A stretch of DNA of 64,000 bases from Tolypeutes matacus (GCA_026826555.1 JAKSZT010054573.1:3099998-3163997); one strand, 5' to 3'. Numbered from the stretch's first letter, positions 1 to 12,334 are shown. Notes: a model not told the origin generated them from the sequence alone. Program-made: numbers and translations.

Positions 1-215
1 GGTTTCCATTTATTTGACCAAATACTGTCTTCTCTGGTATTTTCCCCCTCCTGTATAGAATCAAGTCCTGGCTCATGAATCACACTTATTGTCATGTCTC
101 TTTGTCACTGATAACCTTGACAGACCCCCTTTTTAAAACTATGCTCCTCATTTTGGGGGTGCATCATGCCCCCTCATGATTCATTTTATGCATTTCTAAC
201 GAGAATACATCACAA
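1..215 (-). repeat. L1ME-type LINE-1 3' end fragment
   Basis: The stretch resembles the antisense of old L1ME 3' regions: a phrase about a stop in the 'gtcatgtctctttg' segment followed by 'ccttgacag' and 'tcatgattcattttatgcat' blocks occurs in the usual order. It is cut by the window edge on the left. It is non-coding and heavily mutated. The family is recognised by eye, and the orientation is inferred from related copies elsewhere in the window. Confidence 0.55.
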
Positions 216-453
216 GGGACATGGTGTCCTTTGCAAAGTATCGTCAAAAGAGTGGGAGAGAGTGTGGTCTACAGCGTGAACTGTGGTCTATGGTTGGTGG
301 CAAGGCTTCAGGATGTGTAAGTTCATTGAGGTTGGTGGGCCACACTATGGGAGATGTTTGTGTGGGATGTGATGGGAGGTGTGGGAGGTGGGCAACATGG
401 GAATCCCAGTGGGTTCCATGTAATATTTTGGGTAATCTAAGCACCTCTTGAAA

Positions 454-454
<1 letters not shown>
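216..454. other. Unassigned sequence
   Basis: No recognisable repeat or gene. Short reading frames on both strands overlap each other and show no domain or codon signal. Confidence 0.4.

Positions 455-495
<41 letters not shown>
455..495. repeat. (TA)n microsatellite
   Basis: About 20 nearly pure TA units, followed by AT-rich flank to about 545. Likely polymorphic in length. Confidence 0.95.
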
Positions 496-500
<5 letters not shown>

Positions 501-594
501 CATTTTTGTAAGCAACTACACATATATGCATATATATTTATATATCATTTTGCAAATGTTTGTATGTATTGTGAGAATTTTGATTTTTACCCAT

Positions 595-613
595 AAAAAA
601 AAAAAAAAAAAAA
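595..613. repeat. Poly(A) run
   Basis: A run of 19 A residues. No SINE or LINE body was recognised immediately upstream, so its origin is unclear. Confidence 0.85.
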
Positions 614-1552
614 GTCAAATTTTGTCCCTCTTGCCTGCTGATGCTAATTTTGATTCCCTGATCAGGTGCTGTCCAATTCCTCCACTACACATTTCCTATT
701 TTCAACCTTGTCAGAAACAAGCGATCTGTGGGAAACACTTTTGGACCATGCAGATCTCTTGCTTCTCTTTAAATCCCTTCCACCAGACACTTAGCATCCA
801 TAGGTGAGTCCTGCCCAAAGCAATGTGCTAAGAGGATGGCAAAACGGTGACTTTCTGTACTTTATTATTTTGGTGTACAAAATGTCCCAGGATTTGGCCA
901 GTAGGAGCTCCTTCAAGCTATGCATATGCCTGTGAAATGTCCCCATGCTAATTTAAGAACTTCCCTGCTGCCCAGTGCAACAAGATGTTCCAAGTTCTCC
1001 TTGTACCTTCCCTGCTCTAGCTTTGGAGTTGGCCATTTCACTAAGACCTAAGAAGTCCTAGCTCCTTTTAAAGGGAATGGATTAGGGAATTTATGTAGCT
1101 CATTTCCGCCTCTAGACCCTTTCAGAAGAAAGGGATAGCATATGTGTGTGTGTGTACCTATGAATATATTCATATCTATGTATGTTTATATAAGCATATC
1201 TGTATATTTATGTTTCTACATGCATAGGTGCACACATATTTCTATACCATTTGCATATGCATGCATATTCATGCATATATACTCATATTTTAGAACTGGT
1301 AAGACCACACTGGTATCTAATTCCACTCCATCCCCTCTGAGTCCTGCCTCATCTAGCTCCATTCCACAACTGCATTTTCTCTTCCACTGTGAGAACCTTG
1401 GCTCCAGTGTAATTACTAAAAAGCAAGCTACGTTTCATTTCTTTTTTGACATGTTATACATTTTTTTAAATCTCCAAATTTTCAAAAATAAATATGATAA
1501 TACTATTAGAATAAGAAGACAGATTTCCATATTAGTAACCAAGATCAGGAAG
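614..1552. other. Unassigned sequence with AT/TG-rich patch
   Basis: No gene or confident repeat. Around 1141-1290 there is a low-complexity patch of TG, TATA and ATGCAT steps. The reading frame running through it is an artefact of that simple sequence. Confidence 0.4.
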
Positions 1553-1705
1553 ACTTAGGTACTACTTCTGGGTCTGCTGCTAACAGTCTGTGTTATCTTG
1601 ATCAAGTCCCTAAATATCTATGACTTCACTCTTCACATGAAAAATGAGAAGCTTGAGCTAATTAGTTTAAACAATTTGTAAGGCACCGTCTAGGTGTGAA
1701 ATTCT
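1553..1705 (+). repeat. MIR SINE
   Basis: Degenerate copy of the mammalian-wide tRNA-derived SINE. The order of a 'tctgctgctaac' block, a 'tcttgatcaagt' block, a pyrimidine-rich block and a 'catgaaaaatgagaag' block follows the MIR core. Old and non-coding. Confidence 0.6.
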
Positions 1706-2629
1706 GAACACTGGTGTATTAGGAAAAGCATCTGGATATGCTTACATTCAGTTTCAGCAAATAATTTTTTCTTCCCAACAGCAGCACTTGGAATGGAAGA
1801 AATTTCAATCCTCTGTAAAGCAGATACAGTGCGAGCCCTGAGTTCTGCGTTTTTGAGCATATATCATCAAACAATCAATGTGCTCATATTTCCTAGGCCT
1901 TTTATAGGTTCAGCATTGGCCTGCATATTTACTGGTACAAAATAAATGTGACATGCATTTCCCCACAAGGAATTCATAATTAATTTGGATAAATGTCATA
2001 TTGCCATATCAACAAGAAACTATTTATGAAATAATATGGTTTAAAATCATATTCTGTATAATGACACAGATGAGAAAATGGGATAAAATATTTGGTTAGT
2101 GAAAGTGAAAAAGAGAAAGATAAACACACGCAGGAATGCCCAAGGGAGGATGCTCACTGAGCCTGGGGAGTATTGGGAAAGGACCCTAAAAAAAAAAGCA
2201 GGAGCTTTTTATGTTTGTCATCCATATTATGAGTCTCATTTAAACTATTTCAGAGCCTATGTGAAAGAAATTGGCCAACCCCAGTGTTGACAAGTAGTAG
2301 TTCTACTTAGTTCACTTCCTTAGGGAAATGGTGCTTCATGATGTTTTTCTGCATTCTATTTAAAGGGGAAAAAGGGGGGGAAAGTCCATCATATTCTTTG
2401 GAAATTGGAAAGCTGAAGACAATGAATCTAGAGCTTGCAAGAATCTGCCAGAAATAATTTGTCTTCTATCAAGTCGGTTGAGCAAAATGAATCCTGTTAG
2501 AGAAAAGAAAGCCAGATGGAATTTTTTTAAAAACCTTCAGCATTGGTGTTCACTCTAAATAATTTCTCCAGTGACTTCTTTTTGGGTGTCATTAATTTTT
2601 TCCTTGCTTGGTTTCTTAATGAACATGGG
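1706..2629. other. Unassigned sequence
   Basis: AT-rich, no confident repeat or exon. The 63-residue frame near 2099-2290 has no recognisable domain and no supporting signals. Confidence 0.4.
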
Positions 2630-3660
2630 TTACAGTCTTCCATAACTTTTTTTTATAAACTCTATTTTTAGAGAATTTTTCGATAACAGAAAAGTTACAT
2701 GGAAAATATAAGGGATCCCATGTAACTCACTCCTTCCCCTCTCACACTTTCCCCTACTAACAGCATATTTCATTAGTGTGGTACATTTGTTACAATTGAT
2801 GAACACATATTGAAACATTGCTACTAAGCATGATCTATAGTTTACATTATGGTTTACATTTTGCACCACACAATTTTATAGATTTTGACAAAATGTATAA
2901 TGGCTCGTACCCTTTGTTGCAATGTCACACAGAACAATTCCAATGTCCTAAAAATGCCCCACGTTCCACCTATTCTTCCTTCCCCATCCCCTCAGAAACT
3001 CTGATAACCACTCTGTTTATGCCAATGTTACAAGTTCTTCTGTTACTGCAGTAATAAATCTACTTTGGTCCATGGTTACATTCTACCACGCCCCCCCCCC
3101 CTTATGTTTGTTCATTCCTCAATCTTGAGGGTTTGGGGAAGGCAATGCCTGTTCTGCTTCAGATGGAGAGGGTCTTAGATCCCCGGGGGCAGGTGGAAGG
3201 AACTGTCTTGCTACAGTTGTAGACACTCTCTGTTTTTTGGGATGGGGCTTGTCTATCATCATCATTTTGTTGGTTGTCCTGGGTGAGTCTGATGAACTGG
3301 AAAGTAGGTGTTGGCTGCAGGTCTGCTGAGATTCAGGACTCAACCGGCATATGAACAGCCGGAAGATTTAAGTCTCTGGAACACATACTTAATGGGTATA
3401 GCGCTAATTATAGGTTCAAATAAAAGGGGCGTAAGAACTACGCGTAGGAAAATTATCAACGAGTCCAACTCTGTTACACTGGGGAGATGGGTGATCATAT
3501 ATTCCAAAGTAACGCCCACCGACAGGGTGGGGTTGTCTGCCCTGCCCAGGGTGTCCAGATGTCTCTAGACCCTTTAGGAGCCCCCGTTTGAGACTTTGCT
3601 CACTGTGGCAGTTTGTGAGACCCACCTGAGACGTTCAGAGGCATAACCTCTGGAATGACC
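2630..3660 (-). repeat. Xenarthran L1-3'UTR-like retroposon, copy i
   Basis: In reverse complement this stretch matches, block for block, the retroposon at 56870-58579 and the fragment at 51440-52215. Shared blocks include the one around 'attagtgtggtacatttg', the 'cctcaatcttgaggg' block and the 'gacatctggac' block. The T-rich left end near 2646 is the remnant of its poly(A) tail, so the sense strand is minus. It has no coding capacity. I infer that it is the 3' untranslated part of a xenarthran L1 or an L1-mobilised non-autonomous element. The name is descriptive. Confidence 0.7.
3091..3101. repeat. Poly(C) run
   Basis: Eleven consecutive C residues inside the retroposon. A likely site of sequencing error or length polymorphism. 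Confidence 0.85.
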
Positions 3661-3699
3661 TCCTTTTAACTTCAATTTGAAGTAAATGTTTAGAGGTTT

Positions 3700-5350
3700 A
3701 TTTGTATTTGTATTTTTCCACTCCCCACCCTTAGTTGACTTCATTTTTTTCTGAGTATATTTGAAAAGTATTAACATGCTTCCTCAGGAAAGACTGAAAA
3801 CCTGTACAAAACTGTGCACTCACTCACCTGTCTTCCACCTGTCGTCCCCCCGTGGCAATGCACTGAAGACATCATCTTCTCCTGTGACTTCTGGAATTTA
3901 TTTTTCTAAAGAGAAGCATTTATATGTCTGTTTTATTTACCATTTTTCTGACATAAAAGGAATCACTATATAGAGGATTTGGCACTGTGATTTTTTGGCA
4001 CTATCAGTCCTTAGAGGTGATCCTAATTTGTCTTCACAGCTGCACAGGACTCCCCAGGGTACTGCCTTGGTAGTTCCCAATATTTTACCATTTATAGGAG
4101 TGTGTAGGGATCACCTTGTGCATAAGATTTCTGATTGTTGGAGCTGTTTCCTCAGCGGGGTACATGCAGGGAAGGTACATCCTCCTAAATATTGTCACTT
4201 TCCACTCCATGAGGGTTGTATTGTTTTACAGCCTGGTCAGCAAGTTTCCCACAGCCTGGCCGATAGACTGTACAGTCGAGGTGCTGAGGATTTGCTAAAG
4301 TGAGGCATGGCAGCTCAGTGATGCCTCAGTTTGCCTTCCCGTCATAGTGAGTGAAAGTCAACATCTTTTCAGGGACTTACAGGACATTTAAAACCTATTT
4401 CTTACCTATTCTTGCCTTTTGCCCAATTTTAATAAGATATTTGGCTCTTTTCCTCATTTTTATAAGTTCATTGTATGTTATGGATATTAGCTCTTTATCT
4501 GGGATGGAAGTTGCAGATATTTTCTCCCCATTTGTCATTTGCTTTTGCTCTCTACTTACAATATTTGGGGGTATGTAGAGTTTGTTTAGTGTCATTTTTT
4601 TTAAGTGTGGTAAAATGTATCAATCTGTTCTTTTATCAGATCTGGGCTTTTTGTCACAGAAAGCCACTTTCTTACACCCAGGTTATATAGGAAATTACAG
4701 TTTTTCTCCTAGGACTTGTAGAGCTCTTTCTTTCTTCCTCTTTGTTGTTTCTTCTCTTTCTTCCCTTCCTTCCTTCCTTGCTTGCTTCCTTGCTTCCTTC
4801 TTTCTTTTTCTTTCTTTTTTCTACATTTAGATCTCGAATCCACTGGGAATTCATTCTTGTATATGGTATGAGGAATGGACCTAATTTTACCTCTTCTCAA
4901 ATGGCTGCTTGTATTTGTCTCTATACCATTTGTTTAAGAGCCCATCTTTGCCCAGATGAATTGAGCTCCAACTTTACCCTGTGCTCTTGATTCCATCACT
5001 CTACCTTCTAGTGCTTTCCCTTACCCTGTGTGTCCTCCTGCCAGTTCCGCACTTATAGCTATAAGCACTGGTGTAAATTTTAAAATCTGCCGTGGCTGGT
5101 ACCCCCTCATAGATCTTCCGTTTCAGCAGGACACGTGCCTATTTATGAAAAGAAGCAGGATTCATGGGGCCGTTCAGAATCTGCGCTGCTACTTTTTGTG
5201 GGTTTCTTTATCTTGCAGGAATGGCCCCTACTCTGAGCCATCTTCTTTTCTTGAAAGAATTTTCTCTATGTCGATGGGAACATACATACCCATTCTACAG
5301 ATTCACTGCAAAACTTAACGGGGCCATCTTGGTGTTTCATTACAGAGGAC
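3700..5350 (-). repeat. L1M (L1ME-like) LINE-1 remnant
   Basis: Reads as antisense of an old L1. Around 4150-4300 it follows the ORF2 3' region, with the block 'tccatgagggttgtattg' then 'cccacagcctggcc'. Further right come the antisense blocks for 'ttagctctttatctgg', then a 'ctgggaattcattcttgtatatggtatgagg' type segment around 4845-4875. All frames are broken. It is interrupted by a pyrimidine-rich simple stretch at 4725-4830. Confidence 0.7.
4725..4830. repeat. Pyrimidine-rich (CTTC/CTTT)n low-complexity
   Basis: Almost pure C/T on the plus strand with imperfect TTCC and TTGC units. The polylysine-, arginine- or phenylalanine-rich frames across it are artefacts. Confidence 0.85.
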
Positions 5351-6947
5351 ACAGGCTGTTAAATTGACTCCTCTGTAATTGAACATAATGAGTACTAAGT
5401 TTTTAGACTGAAATGTTTAGTATTTGCCTTTTATAAATAAATGAGGACTCAATGAGGAATTATAAGGCATATTGCCATTATATTCCACTCCCAAACAAAG
5501 GTAATTTAATGTTCAGTCAATCTTGGGAGGAGGGACCGGCTGTCTTATATTTGCCACTGTTGCCAATTTTTATGTATTATTGCATCAAGTAATACCCTGA
5601 CATGGATTGCAATAAAGAAGCACGTCTTCAGCCAAACATTCTATCTTCAAATAGCCCATATATCTAGCCCAGACAATTCCTAAGAATTTTTAAGTGTTTA
5701 AGAGATAGCTGGAGCACATTTTTGATTGGAAAATTTACTCTTAAAAGTGTCCATTAATTTATTACCATAGGTTTAATTGATGATGGATTGTCAGAAAATC
5801 ATTTTGAAAATTCCCTTGCAATGAAGGTATTTTAAAATTCTTATTTTTTATTGTCCTGATCAATGAATCATAAAAAGCTTGCTGATATATTTTCTGCTGA
5901 TAATGTTCAAGAAATGCATAAGTACAATAATATCTTGATTAATAGAATACTGCTGATCAAACCCTTCAATTGTTTTTTAATCTAAAGAGATTTATTAAGA
6001 AGAGAATAATATTTTAAGGTTAAAAAATCAGTGTCCTCTATGCACCATGCATATCTGCCTTCCTTCCAGTCTTATGAATTCCCTTGAATATAAAAGAATT
6101 GAAACTATTTTATTCAGAAAATATTACAGATGAATTGCTAATGAAATTGTTACTGCAACTAGAATTGCTATAACAGATCTTCATTTTATACTGTATTCTT
6201 TTAAAAATAATTTAAGTGTATTTTACTAGACACTTCATTTTAAAATAGGTTACTGACATGCAGTCTAATAAGGAAAAATGCGTTTATAAATACAAGTTAA
6301 TCTTCTTAAACTTACATGTTATAGAATTGGAAAAGTGTTTAGATGGTATAATAATCCAGTAATAATATGACAGAATACATTTTTCAGTTATATATATTTT
6401 TTGACAAAATATGATTAAAATTCCTAGTTGAAGCCTTATAATTTATGGACTTTATTTCTTCATAAATATCCTAGGTCAACAAATTTAAAGAGAGATCACA
6501 TAAAAATATCCTATGACACAAGTCTAATTTTTGGCAGTTAGATCTGTATTTTTAATTGCATCCTATACTCCCCCCTTCTCTCTTTGGGACCCATGTGTTT
6601 TGTCCTCTGGCCAGTCATATAGGGAGAATAATAATAAAGGACTCTGCATTAGAATTAGGTGATGGAATTATTTTCCTAAGTCTACCTCTAAATAGCCCCG
6701 TTGTCAGCATTTCAGATTTCTCTACTATAAAGGAAGAGATGGCAAGTTGGATGCATCTAATGTGTCATCTATGATGAGCTGGAAATTGCTATATCATGTC
6801 CTTATTGACACATCATGATTAGCTGGAAGCAGTATTGACTTATTAGTAATATCTGTGCCGAAATTGAAAAAGGGGATGGTGGTCTCAAATACTTGCTGCC
6901 CATGACCTTATATTGTCAAGTTAACTTTGTGTGTATATGTGTGTATG

Positions 6948-6950
<3 letters not shown>
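5351..6950. other. Unassigned AT-rich sequence
   Basis: About 1.6 kb of AT-rich DNA without a recognisable repeat family or exon. It may contain very old repeat relics below recognition. Confidence 0.4.
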
Positions 6951-6997
<47 letters not shown>

Positions 6998-6998
6998 T
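6951..6998. repeat. (GA)n microsatellite
   Basis: About 24 GA units with one interruption, directly abutting a minus-strand DAS-SINE. It probably grew from the SINE's A-rich tail region. Confidence 0.95.
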
Positions 6999-6999
6999 G

Positions 7000-7232
7000 T
7001 GTGTTACCATGGCTGGGGATTGAACCCAGAACCTCGTATATGGGAAGCCAGTGCTCAACCACTGAGCCACATCAAATCCCCTGAGTTGGTGTTTTTGTTT
7101 TTGTTTTTGTTGTTTTCATTATTGTCTGTTTTTGTTTAGTTGTTTTTAGGAGGCAATGGGGACTGAACCTGGGACCTCCCATGTGAAAAGCAGACAATCG
7201 CTTGAGCTACATCTGCACCCACATTTGTTCTT
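7000..7232 (-). mobile_element. DAS-SINE, dimeric copy
   Basis: Two tRNA-like heads in reverse complement lie at about 7000-7083 and 7125-7232. Each carries the B-box antisense ('ggggattgaaccc' and 'ggggactgaacctg') and the A-box antisense ('ctgagccacatc' and 'cttgagctacatc'). They are joined by a T-rich linker of TTTTTG units. DAS-SINEs are tRNA-derived, L1-mobilised retroposons of armadillos. The same linker type occurs in the dimer at 29238-29452, which suggests one subfamily. Confidence 0.88.
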
Positions 7233-7625
7233 TTTCAATATTGTTTTGGCTGATCTAGGTCTTTTGAGTTGCCATATGAATTTTAGACTCAGATTTTCAA
7301 TTTTGACCAAAATGTACATTGGGATTTTTATTTTTTGGCTGTTGAGATTTTGATTGGGATTGTGTTGAATCTATAGAGTGATTTGGGAAGAACTTATCTT
7401 GACAATATTGAGTCTTCCAACTCATGAACAACAATTATCTCTCTGTTTTGTTAGGCTTTCTTAGATTTCTGTCAGCATTGTTTTGTAGTTTTCAGTGCAG
7501 AGGTCTTGCACATTTTTTGTCAGAATTTCCCTTGGTATTTCAGAGTTTGATGCCTTTGCCATTGCTTTGTTCACCTAATTTCATTTTTCTATGTCCATTG
7601 CTTGTATTCAGAATTATTGTATATT
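7226..7625 (-). repeat. L1M LINE-1 remnant (ORF2 region, antisense)
   Basis: Classic antisense ORF2 text: 'attgttttggctgatctagg', then 'atatgaattttagactcag', 'gggattgtgttgaatctat' and 'caatattgagtcttccaa'. It is degenerate, with stops in every frame. The SINE pair lies immediately to its left. Confidence 0.85.
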
Positions 7626-7670
7626 AAATAGACATTTCTAAATACTAGCAATATATATTATAATATAGGT

Positions 7671-8318
7671 TGTATTAGTCACCCAAAGGGGTGCTGATGC
7701 AAAATAACAGAACTCTGTTGGCTTTTATAAAGGGTATTTATTTAGGATAGAAGCTTACAGTTACCAGGCCATAAAGAGTCCAACTCAAGGTACCGTAAGA
7801 GGTACTTTCTCACCCAAAGTCTGTGGCCACGTGTTGAAGCAAGATGGCGGGCGATGGCTGTGAGGGTTTAGCCTTCCTCTTTCCTCTTAAGGCTCCATGG
7901 TCCCAGCTTCTTCCGATCTCAGCTGTAGGCTGGGGTAAGTCAAGTCTCTCCTCCCAGGGCTCATTTCTTTCTGGGCTCAGCTGCTCTGGTCTCTCCACCA
8001 GGTCAGCTGTAGATATCAGGCTCATCTCTCTTCCCAGGGCCATGTCCATGGAGCACTCTCTCTTCCTGCATATCCACTTCTGTGTTTCCTCTCTTTGATT
8101 GAATCATCTGTTTATATACCCCACAACTGTAGGCTAGCTGTAGGCAGGGACTCAAGCCCTAATGACGTGGTCAAATAAAAGCCCTAATCTTGATTTAATA
8201 AAGTAAAAATGAAACCTCTGAGTCTAATACAATCTAACATGCCCAGAGGAACAGACCAGTTTACAAACACAATCCAATATCTATTTTTGGAATTCATCAA
8301 CAATACCAAACTGCCACA
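7671..8318 (-). mobile_element. Solo LTR, family LTR-A, copy 1
   Basis: 648 bp in the opposite orientation to the copies at 32529 and 59395. On the plus strand it begins 'tgtattagtcaccc' and ends 'caaactgccaca', the reverse complement of a TG...CA-bounded LTR starting 'tgtagcagtttgg'. Flanks 'taggt' (7666-7670) and 'tatgt' (8319-8323) match at 4 of 5 bases, consistent with a 5-bp target duplication. It contains no internal retroviral genes. A 5-bp duplication fits ERVL/MaLR-class elements. The family is probably xenarthran-restricted (inference). Confidence 0.8.
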
Positions 8319-9029
8319 TATGTGCATATGCATGCCTATATACACACACATATAGATATACACATACACATACACATAGGTATAGATACACAGCTAGAAA
8401 TCCTCACCCAGATCTGCTCAATGCTAAATATCCAAGAGGACCTCTGCAGTTCCTTGGTGTTCTCTCTTTGTGCAGCTCTATCTTCTCCTACAAACTCTAA
8501 TGGCCTTTATCTTCCCAAACTCTCACATCCATTGCCTTAACTCAAGGATCCTGCTGGGTTCTGACTGTACTCAGAACTATGCCATAGCTGGGAATCTTTC
8601 TCAATGTAGTATCTAGGACAATTATACATACTCATTCCTTTCCTGTCTTTCTGGAATCACTGGTATTTATTTTTTGATACCCAATGTCCTAAAAACGATT
8701 GTTTCACATTTTTTTTCCTGTTGGAGAGGTAAATCACTATTACTCCATCTTGGCCAGACCTCATGTCTTAAGTTAACTTTCTACATCCAAAATTATATGG
8801 TTCCTTATTATAAGAAAAAATGCGATATTTGGTCTGAATGTGAGAAATTGACTTTATGTATTTGAGGTTATTTTTTGTTTCGCCAACAATCTTGCCACCT
8901 GGTTGCTTTCCCAAATGCAGTGGTACATTTGTTGCTGTCTTCAGTGGCTTCCATGTTTCTCTAAAATACATGTGATCCCCAATTAGGAGCCCAGCTGAAC
9001 TAAATGGGTTTCCACCGTGGCTCCAAAAC
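8319..9029. other. Unassigned sequence with CA-rich patch
   Basis: 8336-8390 is a low-complexity CA/TA patch. The rest shows no gene or confident repeat. Confidence 0.4.
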
Positions 9030-9210
9030 TCACATGCTGTGTTAAATTGGGCAAGTCACCAAATCCTTACCTGCCGCCCCTTTCCCGTGTCTAACACATA
9101 GCAGGGCCTCACCAAGTCACTGTAAAGATCAAATGAGTTACTATTTGTAAGATTCTTGGAACAGTGCCTGCCTCATAATTAGCACCATATGTGGTTGTTA
9201 AAAAAATAAT
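9030..9210 (+). repeat. MIR SINE
   Basis: Well-preserved MIR order: 'gggcaagtcac', later 'aagatcaaatgagtta', then 'ttggaacagtgcctgcctcat' split over about 9158-9178. Non-coding relic. Confidence 0.8.
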
Positions 9211-10130
9211 AAATGGTAAATCCAAAGAAGAATTATAAATGTTGCAGTGAAATAATGGGAAAGTACTATCTGTGATTTCAGGATCCATTATATAGACAAA
9301 TAGCTCTCTCATTCCAGTTGTAATGGTTGTAATGGTTTTATCAATAAATTATGCTTACATCTTTCATAGCATTATATCACATCAGTATTTTTTTTTAATG
9401 AGTCATCCTGACAAGATTGAAATTAAATCATTAATCTTATTTTTAATTCAAAATTCTAATGATACTTGCCACTAAATACATACAGAGTAATTATCAGCCC
9501 TCCAGCTATGTACTAACAAAAGAAAAGGCTTTTTAAAAATAAAATTAAAAAAAAGGAAAAGTGTAAACTTGTACTTAAAAGGGAAATGGTAATTGACCTG
9601 AGACAGAAGAATTAGGTCAGTGGCCAAAACCTAAAAGATACAGTGGATTCGGGAAAACACATCTCTTGGAAACTGGATGCTTATCACGCATTGCCCAGAA
9701 GGACAGGAGAACATGGCCACATTTTCCAACCATGAGAGTGACATCCAAATATGGAAAGATACCAAGGTAGTGCATAGATTGCCCAGTCACAGTCTTTGTT
9801 GAACTCTTTTGCATATAATTTTATGCTGCCACCTCTATCACTTATTTATAATTTCAATCCCACATTTATAAAAAGAAAATCATCCGGATATTGACAACGT
9901 ATGATTCAGAGGAGACATGAGTTTTAATGAACTATATTAGATGATCAGAACTGGACACCTGAGAAAACATGGTCCTCTAATTGGACACTTATTGGGTAAT
10001 TTCATAGTCTTTATATTCTCCAAGGTCACTATACTTGGAATAAAGAAATTTGGGTTTAATTGAGTTCCAGTTCTCCAACCTCCAGGAGTGAGATCTTGGT
10101 CAGAGAATGTTAGACAAGTTCAAAGAAGTG
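9211..10130. other. Unassigned sequence
   Basis: AT-rich, without an assignable family. No exon-like frame. Confidence 0.4.
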
Positions 10131-10810
10131 GGCAGAAAAGGCAGATATGGTGGGTCACAGTGTGTCAACTTGCCCAGGCTGAAATGCAATTCTCAGAATT
10201 CCCTTTCCTGTATATTTCTGGTTAGAAGATTCTGGGAGATGTGAAGCGTAAAAAGGAAGCAGCAGCCCTTTTGTAGCTCACACATGTCGCTCATCTGCTG
10301 ACTCACCTTGTAGGCATGAAGCAGCAGCAGTCAGATTTGCAACTACCTGCTATGGCTCCTTCTTCAGCTTCTCCAACCCACGGGCTAAGTGTCCATGTTT
10401 AGCTCTCTGACGAAGGGCCCTGGGTCCTACAGGATGCCCTCTTCACCAAGCTCAGAGGCAACAAGAACGGACCCAGGCTTCCATCCATCCTTGTGTGGGC
10501 TCCAACTTGTGCTTGTGGGTTCCAGCCTGCTCACCCTTGTGTGGCTCCAACTTGTGCTCACGCTCTCTCCCACTTATCGGTTATCTTCCCTTCCTGCTCG
10601 CCTGCCATGTGGATGTTGAGCTCCAGCAGCAGATGTGAAGACCATGGAGGCTGTGCTTTATGGGGGCAGCTTAACCAGCTCCACAAATGCATACCTTCAA
10701 ATCCCTGTAACAAATGTACAGCCACCATGCACTCCAAGGTAGGAGGTGCAGCAGAAGGCAATGTGTAAATTAGCAGCACATGTGTAGCTGGCAGACGCTT
10801 AGATTGTAAG
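10131..10810. other. Unassigned GC-richer block with internal direct repeat
   Basis: GC content is visibly higher than in the flanks. A 23-24-bp direct repeat containing 'gctccaacttgtgct' occurs at about 10489-10512 and 10535-10557. Overlapping frames on both strands (76, 91 and 73 residues) share no family. It might be an old LTR or a local tandem duplication in unique DNA. Confidence 0.4.
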
Positions 10811-11499
10811 ATGACTTCAAAGCTGAAGGCTCTTCAAAAGAAATTTTAACTTGCTTTTAAAAGCATTAGGGAGACAAGGTGGATCCTTAGAGATGCCTTT
10901 GACTTCTTGCCACAAGAGTGAGAGTAAATACTCTTTGTCCATTGCAGTGATGCTTGAGCTTTTGCTAACCCCAGGCATTGGATTAAGTTTTTCATTTGAT
11001 TGGTCTTTTTCTCAAATATTGGAAATGAATTGGAAAGAGAAATGATGACCAGTGGAGGTATCAGCTGAGATGACTTAGTTTAGGGATTGAGATCAGAGGA
11101 GGAATGTTTTTAAATTTCTGAAGAATGACTTGTTTTTTCATTTGATATCATAGTCTCTAGAAATTAAACAATGAAGAATACGATTTTCTTCCTAATGCTT
11201 CAAAATTTAAACATCTAGTAAAACCATTTTAATAAAGAATTATAGACTTTTGAAATATGAGGGAGAAATTACGTCAAATGAGAATGACCTTCCTTAAAGA
11301 TTTTCCTCTCTTTGCATTTCTTAAAAATAAAATATAATAAAAATAATTAGGGAAGTACATGTCTTTTAACCCATAATTCTAATTTTAGAAAAATGACCTA
11401 AAATAGAAAATTATAGTTGATTTTTCCTTTTTTTTCATAGAAAATCTGCAATAAGTTAGGACGAGAGTTTGGGTTTCAACATCAGCAGGGAACTGACTC
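10811..11499. other. Unassigned sequence
   Basis: AT-rich DNA with no confident repeat or exon. Confidence 0.35.
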
Positions 11500-11640
11500 A
11501 AAATCATGGCTTTTGAAACAAGTAGCTGGATAGATGGATCTGAGTAAGTCATGAAATGACTATGAACCTCATTTTTATCATGTGGAAAATTAAGATAATG
11601 ATACCAACCTAGTAGAGTTTATATCAACAGTAAATGGGAT
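11500..11640 (+). repeat. MIR SINE
   Basis: Degenerate MIR: a 'gagtaagtcatgaaatgac' block, an 'acctcatttttatcatgtgg' block and a following 'aataatgataccaacct'-like segment in the expected order. Confidence 0.65.
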
Positions 11641-11645
11641 GATTT

Positions 11646-11770
11646 TATATATATATATTTACAGGCATATATATAAGATATATGTCTGTGTATATGTATA
11701 TGTATACATATATATGTATACATATATATATATATAAAATACATACCACACATATACACATGCCTTATAT
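11646..11770. repeat. TA/CA-rich simple repeat
   Basis: Alternating TATA, TGTA and CATA units, probably an expanded microsatellite at the 3' end of the adjacent MIR. Confidence 0.85.
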
Positions 11771-12059
11771 ACATATAGAATAGGGATTTCAATAATTAAT
11801 GAATAGTTTAAGGATCATTTTCAATAAATGTTTCCATATTACTTATGAAAAAAGTTGTTTCTCACAAAATTATCAGAATTAGCATTAAAATTTAATTAAA
11901 TGTTTGATGCTTTCACAGATGCCTTCAAAAAGAGCAAGTTGTTCTATTTTATAAAAAGGTTTCATTGGGGAAGGAAAAGCTTTCCTTTTATGCAATGGGA
12001 TCACACTTTAAGAATGCAGAGAAACCTTTAAAACTGACATCTCACTGGAATACCAATGC
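11771..12059. other. Unassigned sequence
   Basis: AT-rich, nothing recognised. Confidence 0.35.
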
Positions 12060-12165
12060 CTCGCGTTAAGTACCTCCCACGTGCCAGGCGTTCCATTAAA
12101 ATTCTGGAGGGAGGAAAAGAGAAATGGTCCCTGCTCCTTGGAGGGATTTTTGTTTACTGGGGATC
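12060..12165 (+). repeat. L2/MIR-type fragment
   Basis: 'taagtacctcccacgtgcca' followed by a 'ggtccctgctccttggaggg' block follows the conserved 3' text of L2/MIR elements. Short and diverged. Confidence 0.55.
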
Positions 12166-12334
12166 TTCACTCAAGTTAATCCCATCGCCCACCCATACCC
12201 TGCCTTGTTGAACTGACATTTAGGATAAGGCTTAGATGCAACAGGTGACTAGCAGTTTGCTAAAAATATTGACAAAATACTGAAATGAAAATGTAGTGTT
12301 ATATCAGAAACTGAGACTATCGTGGTGTGACACT

